From Sabethes cyaneus (Eukaryota; Arthropoda; Insecta; Diptera; Culicidae), in the NCBI RefSeq assembly GCF_943734655.1, contig NC_071355.1, positions 30,292,964 through 30,356,963 of the forward strand: DNA of 64,000 nucleotides, in the 5' to 3' direction. Below are positions 53,831-64,000 of the stretch, in pieces. The translations under genes were made by a program, and so were the position numbers. Numbering within the stretch: the stretch's first letter is position 1; each line of letters opens with the position of its first letter. Below the pieces are notes generated by a model. The model was not told the origin of the DNA. It was given only the letters and a program-made list of their open reading frames with translations, and made no database searches.

Positions 53831-56156
53831 GGTTTTTTTCTATTTTTGGGGTGGGTGACTCCGGAATGCGGAAAAAATTGTCAAACTTTGGCTTTCTCGT
53901 GGAAACCTGTTCATCTGTAAACCCTGAATTGATGAGAGTTTTTTTTCTTCTTTATGACGGTATATCAGTAAATCGAAACGCTTGACGGTGCGAAAGTGTT
54001 AATATATGTATTGATAACACTAATTTTACTTTTAAGTGATTACGTATCCTTGATAGAAGATAAGTAATTATCATAACATTCAGGAAGGAAATTGAATTTT
54101 AAATATCAAATTTTCAAGAGTTATTGTGTGTGGTGCGATTTTCTATTTACAAAATTAAAATAGATCGCAACAATTCACAATCTAGTGAAATAACCCTACT
54201 GAACTATTCTAGTCTAATTTTTGAATAGGTTTTTATCTTCTTCTAAGACGTAGTTCTACGCTATAAAGATGAAAGTTGGAGCCCAATTGATCCAATTGAC
54301 TCTAACAGCCTCTTCCAGTCGAGATTCGAACATACGACGATCAGGCCAGCGTCATACCTCGAAACCACCTAGGAGTGATTCGCATTTATACAGCAGACGT
54401 AATAGCAGGTGGTATTGCTCAGCTTTATCTCCCATTTCAAAGCAGCCCTGGCTAGTCTGAAGTCCACGCTAGGCCTGTCTCGGTCTGCTGCAGTTCTAGC
54501 TCTCTGGACGCGTCTTCTAACTCTGAGACAACTAGCGCAGAGATTTCTATGTGTCTCGTTCCACCAGTAAGCTGGGAGCCGATGGATTCTCGGTTCCAGT
54601 TTTCTCGGCGTGGATATTCATCAACTCGTCCGCAGTCATGAACGGTATTTCACAGTTCACTCGCCGTGTGATCATTCCTCTTTACGTTTTTGCAGAGCAT
54701 GTATCTCAGCGGCTTTGTGCAGTCGCTTGTTGCAATATGGCTGTTCTCACCGCGTTTCCGACATGATATGGATCTATCCGGACCAGCAATGGAAAAAATC
54801 GCTTCTAGCAATCAAGATCATAGGAGTGAACAGAATCAAATTCATTGACACCACTACTTGTAAGCGACAAATACTTTGTCGCGATCTGTACAGCTTATGA
54901 TAAACCTCATGTCAGATTATGTTCATTCCATTAGGCTTATACAAATTTGGAAAAAAGTTTATGTCCTGGTCTCGAAATATTGTTCAAGGGGGGGGGGGGC
55001 AAGAAAAAATAATTACATCAAACCTTCAAAACCGAAACAAAGGAGTAGAAACCAGTGTTTATTTTTCCATATTAATGCATATTTAATACAAAAATGTTGT
55101 ACAGTACTTAAATTTTAGTTCAAACCGAACCAGTCATTGAAATGTTTGGAGAGATAAACCGTTACGACTGCCTAGCAATGAAAATGTTATTCCAATTTAA
55201 TTCCAGTTTCGCACATTGCCATAATCCTGTTTCTGTTTCTGTTTGCAGCACGAGGTGGGGCAGTTAGAGCCAAGTCTGTCCAGGGCTGAGATTACGTGGT
55301 TGTGATAATGATAAAAGAATCCTTGTGGATAACGCTAGCGCCATAATGCGTTGGTGATTATGGATTAATGAGGAGGAAGAAGAGTGACAGAACTTGGCTC
55401 GTTATAATTGTGTACTTGGTGAATATAGAATAAGATGGCTTGTACTTATCTTGTTTTCTCCTTCCTTTGTTTGTTTCCTCGTCTTGTTCGTAGTCAATCT
55501 TAATTAAGCCTAAAGCAGGCTCCACGTTGGCCGTCCTCTCCATCGTTGTCACCAGTGCAGTCATCTGTGGTTGATCTCTTGCCTCCCCTCACGACAACAT
55601 TGTTGCCGTGAGAAGAAGCGATAGAGATCAGGCAGAGAAAGAAAAGAAAAGAAAAGAAAAGAAGAAATTTTTAGTCAACATGTTGATCGCAATTTTCGAG
55701 TTAGTAATATCACGAGAATTCTATGTCTGTCCATCACCTATGCTACTACCGACTAACTACTCGCTAGGATGGACGCTACTCATCTCCCAAATACCCATGT
55801 CATCACGATTGACCCAGCGCTGTTCAACAACCTATGCTCATTAAAAGCCACAGCCGTCTTTGCAGTATTGTAGCTGTTGGCGTAAATTTTCGAATATTTT
55901 GTGCGGAATATTATTCAAGAGCAATATTATCGCTCAGAACTATCGAAAAACTACTTGAACTTCCGAAAAATAGAGCAGATGCGATATAATGAGGACTGGT
56001 ACTCGCTCGTATTATTCCCGGTGGCATTAATTGCATATTTGTAGCGGTAGTCAACCGATTTGTCGGTATGCTCTTCAGACCGTGGTCAATTGAAATGATT
56101 CTGTAACTAAGAAGGGATGAGGTGGATCAAGAAGAACTTCACTTGGAGATATGTAT
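53831..56156. other. No gene recognised
   Basis: Mostly AT-rich spacer with a G-run near 54990 and an AAAAG repeat near 55640. It contains one SINE fragment (54249-54380). Confidence 0.5.
54249..54380 (-). mobile_element. tRNA-derived SINE fragment
   Basis: On the minus strand, GAGGTATGACGCTGGCCTGA is followed by GTTCGAATCTCGACT. This is the tRNA-like head of the same family as 27461 and 37272. The body is short and diverged. Confidence 0.55.
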
Positions 56157-57213
56157 GGGTCATTCCACGGGAAATTTACAGTCAAAATTTTTTTTCTCTT
56201 CGGAATATTTTTTTTACGTTCTTTGATAAAAAAATCGACACGTATTTTTGTATTTCGATGTTACTGTTGGAATTCGCAAGATATGATTTTTTAAAGTATT
56301 GTAATCCGAAAAAATCACTATTTTTTAAATACTGATTGTAAACGTAGTTTGTAATATCAAAAAATGACTTTCTACCAGATGTGTTCACTATTCCACAAGC
56401 TTTCAAAATTGGTATACCATACCTCCTCTCGATTGTTTTTCAATAGTTAAATAGTGCATTTTTATAAACAATTGCATTTTTTTCAAAGTTGGAACTTTTT
56501 TTTCTCGATTTTTTTACTTTAAAATATTTGTTCATCTTTCTCGAAGAAGCATGCAAAATTTGGAAATGGAGAAATGAAAACTCTAGAAGTTATGAAGTTT
56601 TAAATCGAAGCGCGCACGTTAATGCAAACGAGCGCACGAACACGCGTGCTTCAACGACACGTTACACTTAATAGCATCAAAGGCGGCCTCGTTATGAAGC
56701 TGCCCGTGGGTTAGAACATCGATTGAGCATTACCGCCCGCTTCACATTAACACACGCGCTGAGACATAAAAATTCATAACTTCTAGAGTTTTCATTTCTC
56801 CATTTCCAAATTTTGCATGCTTCTTCGAGAAAGATGAACAAATATTTTAAAGTAAAAAAAATCGAGAAAAAAAAGTTCCAACTTTGAAAAAATTGCAATT
56901 GTTTATAAAAATGCACTATTTAACTATTGAAAAACAATCGAGAGGAGGTATGGTATACCAATTTTGAAAGCTTGTGGAATAGTGAACACATCTGGTAGAA
57001 AGTCATTTTTTGATATTACAAACTACGTTTACAATCAGTATTTAAAAAATAGTGATTTTTTCGGATTACAATACTTTAAAAAATCATATCTTGCGAATTC
57101 CAACAGTAACATCGAAATACAAAAATACGTGTAGATTTTTTTCGAACAAAGAACGTAAAAAAATATTCCGAAGAGAAAAAAAATTTGACTGTAAATTTCC
57201 CGTGGAATGACCC
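56157..57213. mobile_element. Large foldback element, ~450-bp arms
   Basis: The left arm (56157 to about 56620) starts GGGTCATTCCACGGGAAATT and returns as a near-identical inverse in the right arm (about 56750-57213). The loop is about 130 bp. GTAT lies just outside both ends and may be a short target duplication. Paired small frames in the two arms encode the same peptides in opposite directions and are by-products. No transposase is seen. Confidence 0.88.
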
Positions 57214-58346
57214 GTATATATGCCGTGTTAAGTCTTAAGTGCAAGCTGTCACTGAAGCAAGACTTAATAAGATGTTAACGACGTTGATAATTCTGTGAGG
57301 ATGGTATTGAATCGAAAAAAAAAAATCCTCATACCATGGCCATATATTATGTACTATGACCCCAATTTTAGGAAGTGGGAATGATGGTATATTGAGGACA
57401 GCCCTTCGCTATCGCTTGAATCAGCCAGAGAATCGAATACCTGTTTTTACTTGAAGAAGTTTTAACTCTAAAAAGATTTAGTTAGAAATGGAATTTCAGT
57501 TGAAGTCTGCCAGCATTGGGCAATGGACAGAACAAAATATATATCGAGGCTATAAAGCTTTTCGAGAGATCCACTAAGTCTGACTGCGACGACAGCCGCA
57601 AGAATGGAGAGGAGCAGACCGCCGGTGAGTTGCCACCGTTCGACTTGATGGACTCTCCGACAGAGGCTCATCAGCATTGGGAGGGCCCTTGGGAGACAAA
57701 CAGCGTCATTCATGATCATTTTATGTTGTTAGTTGAATACCGTTAACGCGGTTAGTCACAAGACATGCAAATCATTCTAATAAAGGAGGGAAATAAGAAA
57801 AAAATAATTATAATTAATTACATCCAAAACAATACAATAGAGGTGACAGTAACAGCAACGATAGCAATATTAGTAATAATTGTAATAACATAGGAAACTG
57901 ACACAGGAAACACAGCTACTGACTATAACTTCCTGCCCATTAATAATTGTAGTTTGGCAGCATAGGTATAAGAAGAATTTCCGACTCATCATAGAACACT
58001 CAAACATATATTCATTCGTACCGATACACCCATGCACACTCATACATGCATACACATGTATACAGATACGTGTGTGTATATTTTTCAGTGCTGTGCTGTC
58101 CATAATCGCATAACAGCCACAAATTCTATGGCAATCTCATAGAAAATGTCTCGATTACGCAAATAAAGACATCACATCATTTTTGAACACTCGTTCGTTC
58201 TAACTAGCGATAATTTTTAATTTTCATGAGTAAGTCAAAATCTCATGAATGGTGGGTAGGATTTGGTTTCAGTTTTCTAGAGAAATTTCTGAGCATACCA
58301 GCAATTCATCTAGGGAACTGAGTAAGCCCTCCCGGTGCTTCGGCCT
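57214..58346. other. No gene recognised
   Basis: AT-rich. The frame at 57516-57746, or its antisense at 57719-57468, has no recognisable domain and resembles dispersed repeat sequence. Confidence 0.4.
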
Positions 58347-58377
58347 GAACGGATTTGATTTAAAATCAAATCCGTTC
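58347..58377. repeat. 31-bp perfect palindrome
   Basis: Two 15-base arms (GAACGGATTTGATTT and its inverse) around a single central A. Confidence 0.95.
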
Positions 58378-61300
58378 GATTTCGCTCCATTCCGCTTTAC
58401 GAGACACATGCTACACATAAAGCTAAATTATGCAATACTATACTACATACTACACATATATCTAACTTAAACTATATTACATTCTACATGCGGAATTAAG
58501 TTTAAGATTGTGCCGAAGTGCACGACAAACCACCTACCCATGGGAGGGAGTTTCGCACATTGCCATAATCCATACTAAAACTCCATTTTTAAAGCAGAAG
58601 AAGATGTACAGTACAAAAGCAATATAACTTAACATGACTTGATTTGATGTTAATGTCACAAAGTCCGAAAAGTTTCGAACAATTCAGTAACATCCTTTCT
58701 GCATGCAATCAATGTATGGTAAAATATTGTATTTGTAAGGTAAAATTGTAAGCTTTATGTCCCCAACATCCAAAATTAGGGTAAGTTCTTGGACACTACG
58801 GAATAAAACGACCAATTGGAGCCCCGAAAACACTGAAAGCTGATATTCCGGAGTGTCTAATTTGTTGTATTTCAATTTTAATCTATCTGCTACCTATGAC
58901 AGCATAAAATAATCCTACTGCAATTCGGAATATATCCGTCAAAAGCGGTACCAAATTTCACTAATATATTGTTTAGTTTATTGATGCCTCAATCTAATTC
59001 AGTGTTTTGAAACAAGTGAAAATAAAATGGAATAAGATTTGAAGTAGATGGAGCCAAAAGTCTGATTTCAAACACATCCAATTTTCGGCTTTGGGGCCGC
59101 CTGCGACCTATAGCAGAAATCAAAAAACTTAGTTGGTGAAGGAAAGTTGATCCAGACTAAGCGGATAATTATTTTAACTTTGCACATATTGGGTAATTTA
59201 GAGATGTAAACTCGGTGAACTGTAAAAAATCTGCTTATCACTATAGAATGCAACATAATATGTATTACACTTTATTTTTTTGCCCCTTCAATTTTCGAAA
59301 ATTTTGGAAGGGGTGGGGGCGACATAAACTTTTTTTCAAATTTGTATAAGCCTTATTGCGTTGAGAAATATAACAGATACAGATGGTTGGTTATGTGCAG
59401 CGTATGAATTTCAATACAAACAACATGAGTAACCTTTTTTCTCGCAGTTAGGTAATATGTAACACTGTGATCGACTGCTGAGACTCTTTAGAGAACAAAA
59501 TCTCGTTCCAAAAAATATTAAAATTTCAATGCTGTCTCAATGTGATTAATGTTAAAGATTCACTGTTTGTCGTGTACTGTACGGATCGTGATTTGTGCGT
59601 GGGGCGATAACTCACAAATTTGATCAAAATCATTAGTTTTCCATCCCTGATCCGGGCTTTCATAGTTTCGCACCTGCTGTAAGAAGTCGCAGCACTTGAA
59701 GCATCGCTTAATTTCCTAGGCCACGGGAAGGATGGGTTTTTACATGCAAACTGACGGTCCGCTGCGTACGAAGCGTTGGCGTTCGCTTTGTCAACTAGGG
59801 CATAGCCCTTATAGTCCTCTCCGGCCGAGGCCTAGGTTTTATCTGCTCACCATTCTCCACTCCATTTTGTTTCGGTCCATCCCATCTTATCCTTTTGGCT
59901 TACGACGCTACACCATTCGCTACATTCGCCTTGGTCTGGATTGCCGATTGTCTGCCTCTTTTTTCTCTAGCTTTCTTTTTATCCTCTTCTCCACCAGACG
60001 ATGCCCCCTTCATTTTGTCCGTACAAAAATCCGTCTCGGGGACGCAACTAACAAGCTGTAGCGATGGAAGCACACTACTGCCTCTGCACTCATCAGTGTA
60101 TCCAGGTTCGACACTGGTGATCGTTGTAGCCTTCCACTCCTCGCAAACGCTTCCATCTGTTCACATGGCGTACAGGCATACAGATGATCCCGAGAAAAAT
60201 CAAAAAAATAGTCATTGTTGAAGAAAGGGCAGGCTACAGCGCCAGGTTTCTCGAATTTTTTCTCGAAAATCGGGAATTCAGAAGAACAAAGAACATTCTA
60301 AAGCATTTGTAATGATCTGATTGAAGTTTAATGACTAAATTCTCATCACATCTCTCCTTCTGCCTCTGCTTCTGTTCTACTTAAAAAAAAACAAAATTAG
60401 CTTTTAACTGTAAATTGGCAGTAGGGGAGTATAGTAGGGGAACTGTGGGTAAGACGAACAGGTTAAGAAGAACAGCTAATATAATACAGTGAACTTATGA
60501 TTTATAAAACCTAAATACAATTTACTTCAGTTAAATATATTGTTTTCAAAAGCAGGTAGTGAAAAATTTAGAAAAAAATGTTTCTCAATGTGTATTTTGA
60601 GTAGGTATTAAAAATGGTCCGAAAAAGTGAACTTTTTTAGTGCTGCGGGTGAAACGGACAATGTGTGGGGGTAAGATGGACAGGTATTGTAAATCGCCAC
60701 AACTAAGAGCATATTATTATTTTTGACCCTTAACAAATTGAAGACGTAAAATATGGTGGTGTAGAGTGCAAAAAATGAAGGAGGCAGCCCACTAGAGGCA
60801 GCCAATAGAAGCAAACAATCCGAAACGACTGGACGCCCAAGGGAAACGACCGCGATAGATGACTCTGCCATAAAGTGAACCTCCAAGAAAGATCCCTTCA
60901 AGGTCCCTCCGGGATGAACTGAACTTGTCCGTGAGTTCCCGGATAATTTAGCGGGTGCTGGTGAAGCAGGGGCTTGGCGGGTAAAGCCCCCGGATGGTTC
61001 CGTCACCGTCAAGCAGTGTTGCAAAGTCCACACTCGTGTGGTCTAATTTTCTCACACACGCGTACTCATTCTAATGAACACGCCGGCGTAAGCCTTCCTT
61101 TAAAATCCCGCTCTTATTTCTTCATGCACTGCGACGAATTTTCGCAAATTTGTGTTTGGCTAACAGCTACAGTCGTCGCTCGTCATTCGTCGTTGCAACC
61201 CGATCTGCTTACTCAAGGTGGCTCATACTCCCGCCCGTGAGTAGAATCGAGAGCGAAGATGAAGAAGAAGACGAAAAAGTATCCCAGTGCGCCACCAGCC

Positions 61301-61579
61301 TCACGGGCAGCTGATTTCCCGCAAGTTTTTTGACTCGGGAATAAGCTGTGCAGGAAGACGATGTGAGGATGTGCGTGCGCGAGCGTGTAGGTAGCAGAAC
61401 GTCTTCACACAGCAACGGCAGCTGTTTCTTTTACGCCAGTGCGTGTGGTGTAATTGTTGAATGCTATGTTTCTCATACTCACTAGTGTGTGAGTAGGCAT
61501 GGTTGACTTCTCGCTCGATTAGCAACATTGCCGCCAAGACTGTCCAAAAGCGGTTCCAGGATAACAAAGTCGACGCCAT
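58378..61579. other. No gene recognised
   Basis: Mixed sequence. 59281-59330 has a CCCCTTC...GGAAGGGGTGGGGG foldback related to the poly-C repeat at 45.7 kb. 60420-60690 has two GGGTAAGAYG words about 200 bp apart, in the style of a MITE. 59700-60180 and 60780-61450 are more G+C-rich. None of the frames has a recognisable domain. Confidence 0.4.
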
Positions 61580-61790
61580 GAAGTAGGGGGGCCTCCTATA
61601 GGGAACCTATGGAAGAGCGTGAAAAAATCGATGTACACGAAGAAGTCGAAGAATAAGCAGCAACTGTGGGATCCAAGAATCCAAGCTTGTAGGTACGCCG
61701 TCCCGGTCACCACATACCAGAAGCTGGTGGAATCCATGTCGGACCGGCTGCGTGAAGTATACACGCCCCTGAAGTATACTAACCCTAGGA
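61580..61790 (+). pseudogene. Tc1-type transposase C-terminal fragment
   Basis: Encodes PPIGNLWKSVKKSMYTKK and then VPVTTYQKLVESMSDRLREV, the C-terminal end of a Tc1-family transposase. The family's third catalytic acid sits in an (N)PIENLW context; here the Glu codon reads Gly. The rest of the transposase is absent. Confidence 0.85.
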
Positions 61791-62099
61791 GCTTTTCACG
61801 GTATGAACTTTCTTGTTTTCATTTCTATAACCATGAATTTTAAAACCGGTCTTAATTTTTGTCACGACAAGACTATTGCTTTAACGACAGACGTTATAAA
61901 TTTCTTCGAACAATGCAAATAAATTATTGTAAATGGGTTGAAGTACTGGATTGAATTTTTTTCTCAAATTTTTGTCACTTTCTTTTTTTGCATGAGCAGT
62001 GGTCTTAATGTTTTGTCCGACACTGTTTATCAAATATTACCAATCCTTAGCATAACATGTTAATTGGTAATATAAAAAAAATGTTGGTAGCAAAAATTT
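61791..62099. other. Spacer
   Basis: AT-rich. Nothing is recognised. Confidence 0.4.
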
Positions 62100-62695
62100 G
62101 CCGGATTACCTGCAAATGGCCGAAACACGAATGGCCGAAATAACAAATGATGGCATAATAGATCTAATGGCCGAATCACAAATGGTCGAATTACAAATTG
62201 CCGAATCACGAATGACCGAATGTAATATTCTGCCGAGAATATTCACGGCCATCAACCAGCACAAACGTTGGGTATGTGCTGTCCTTACTCATTGCCGCTC
62301 GTTCGGATTCAACAAAGAGATTCCCCGTAGTGGCTGGCGCTTCCGATAGCGGGTCACCGGCAAACACTCGCGGCCTGCGACCGTTTCGCCTCGAATGATC
62401 AAGAAAACATTTGCTACTGACACAGTAGATAGGTTTCGCATCTTATAAGAGTTTTTCAGGGGAACGTTCCAAGTTCGTGGAGAGAAATTGGTGATAAAAT
62501 CCATTTAAAATGCATTCTTGAAGCATTTTTCTTTGTTTTGTAGCATATAGTTGTGTTCCTCATTTTACTTTTTAAAATAGGAGTTTGGCCTCATGATTCG
62601 GCCTTCTGTGACAGTTGTTGAAATTCGGCCATTTGGATTTCGACAAGATTTGTTATTCGGCCGCTTGTGTTTCGGCCATTCAGTATCAGCCTCGC
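62100..62695. mobile_element. GGCCGAA-repeat element, copy 3
   Basis: About 596 bp with GGCCGAA-type words pointing inward at both ends, and the same inner block as copy 1 (TTGCCGCTCGTTCGGA and neighbours). The middle (about 62325-62400) carries GCGGGTCACCGGCAAACACT, which also occurs in the 143-bp tandem-repeat element. No transposase. Confidence 0.8.
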
Positions 62696-63610
62696 AAATT
62701 ATAGCATAGCAATGCCAGCGTTACTCGTGCAATAATCCAATTTATATAGAAAACCATCATAGAAATTGATAGAAATAGCAAAAGTGAGAGAATGTGTATG
62801 ACCAATGATCGAGGGGGTTTGTATTCGCCACTAGATATTCCAAATTATTTTCAATATACTTTTATTATCAAAATACACTTGACACGATCGTTAGAGTCAG
62901 GGTGGCTTACATTACTAGTTCGTCTATATAGTGGAAAAGCTAACCAAGGCAGGCAGTACTTACGGATTCGAGGCGATGTCGACATATTTGATTGATCATA
63001 AACCGGACTAATCGTTAATACTATTAAATTAACGACTGTAGAGTGTTAAAACGATGCTAATAATACCAACAATTATTGTAAATTGTTTTTTCTGCTGCGG
63101 TAAAAACACGATCAAAGCAAGATCAGTGGCAACATTGCACTTGTATGCGTTTTTATGTTCCATAATCATAAAAGCAAATTACCTGCTACAAGCATACTGG
63201 TTGGTAACCATTGCAATGGTGGTGTGGTGGTTGAAAGTTGATAAAGTCTTGCCTTGCAAATCAAGACAAACTGTGACAAGAAAGAAAAAGTCTTGAAGAA
63301 GCCGTAAATGAAATTTTACAAAGAACAACTATGTAGAAGATCATAATTTGATTCGCTGGCGGCGATCTTTTTTTTTTAACAATTTTAATGTTTATGCTTA
63401 GGGCTGATTATTTTTGCACGGAGAACTAATGACTTTTCACAATGGAGATAAAATTTGAAACCTTTCCAACATGTTTATGCTTGACGGCTGCACAAAATCC
63501 TGACCTGAATTCATTGTTAAAGTGAAAATTGATTCTAAACAATATCTATGGGCCGAAATACTAATGGAACAGCTTTTGTTAAGAAACATCTGATCCACTT
63601 TTATTTTAAA
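62696..63610. other. No gene recognised
   Basis: AT-rich spacer. The frame at 63054-63296 is hydrophobic but has no recognisable domain. Confidence 0.45.
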
Positions 63611-64000
63611 ACTAGCTGACCCGACAAACTTCGTATTGCCACAAATTAACCTGTGTTGTACATAAATCATGAATCTCGGATGATCTTTGTCACAATCTCG
63701 AGTTTTGCAAGCCCCCCAGTGGGCGGCGCTTCCGACGGCGGGTCACCGGCAACACTCGCGACCATCTCGTCCTGAATGATCTAGTGTTACTATAGATAGT
63801 TTTTGTGGTCTTGTATTGACTAATGTTTTATGGAAGAGTCTCGAATTTCTCGAGTTCGATTAGTTTTTGAGTTTCGCAAAAATTTCTGTTTTATTTGTAT
63901 GAGAGTCCATATCCCCCTACCACAGGGGTCAGAGGTCTCTAACTATCGTAAAATAAATTCAAGACTCCAAAATCTCCCACATGCCAAATTTGGTTCCATT
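63611..64000 (+). repeat. 143-bp tandem-repeat element, copy 2 (cut by window end)
   Basis: Starts ACTAGCTGACCCGACAAACT and matches 46191-46580 with only about eight differences over 390 bp. It reaches the first CACATGCCAAATTTGGTTCC block before the window ends. Confidence 0.95.

Noticed and set aside
57468..57746. Overlapping sense and antisense frames of 76-83 codons
   Set aside because: No recognisable domain or splice signals; it looks like dispersed repeat sequence.

Overview
The window reads as non-coding, repeat-dense nuclear DNA of an insect, most likely a mosquito and probably a culicine such as Aedes. This is inferred from the mix of BEL/Pao, RTE and Jockey retroelements, hAT, Tigger, piggyBac-like and Tc1/mariner relics, tRNA-derived SINEs and many foldback elements. 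There are no prokaryotic gene clusters, rRNA genes or CRISPR arrays. Most of the small open frames lie in repeats or antisense to real elements.

Three long or convincing coding regions stand out. (1) 9074-16528, minus strand: a complete BEL/Pao LTR retrotransposon with two 414-bp LTRs that look identical, a 5-bp CATAT target duplication, a polypurine tract and one uninterrupted gag-pol frame with a PHD finger near its N-terminus. It has landed inside an older, decayed RTE-like element whose halves flank it. (2) 34180-37248, plus strand: an uninterrupted 1022-residue endonuclease/reverse-transcriptase frame of an RTE-clade non-LTR element; decayed relatives lie at 28.7, 42.5 (a scrap) and 43.2 kb. 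(3) 29881-30366, minus strand: an intronless 161-residue gene with its own TATA box and poly(A) signal, resembling the GH19 chitinase/endolysin fold. It is the only convincing non-transposon gene and the best candidate for transferred DNA.

Layout: 0-2.3 kb holds a GTTAC-rich element, a 13-bp minisatellite, a Jockey scrap and an inverted repeat around a tRNA-like B box. 2.3-4.8 kb is a TE-poor island. 4.8-9 kb holds foldback and Tigger-like elements and a 12-bp minisatellite. 9-21.8 kb holds the nested BEL/RTE block, two Jockey relics and a mariner relic. 22.4-24.3 kb is a second TE-poor island. 25-28.5 kb holds degenerate A/G-rich arrays interrupted by a GGCCGAA-repeat element. 29.7-30.4 kb is the GH19-like gene. 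31.6-32.8 kb holds histone H2A and H2A/H2B relics with histone-type 3' stem-loops. 34-37.5 kb is the RTE element. 39.8-41.4 kb is a third island with one candidate exon. 42.5-49.4 kb is a deeply nested stack: a ~4.9-kb region bounded by inverted repeats, containing a SINE, a 143-bp tandem-repeat element and two related hAT MITEs with intact 8-bp target duplications. 52.4-53.8 kb is a fourth island. 56.2-57.2 kb is a long foldback. 61.6-64 kb holds a Tc1 scrap, another GGCCGAA element and a second, truncated copy of the 143-bp tandem-repeat element.

Functionally this is mainly an archive of successive insertions. The TE-poor islands, rich in CAG/CGA microsatellites, could be regulatory DNA or rare exons of a large neighbouring gene, but nothing in the sequence identifies that gene.
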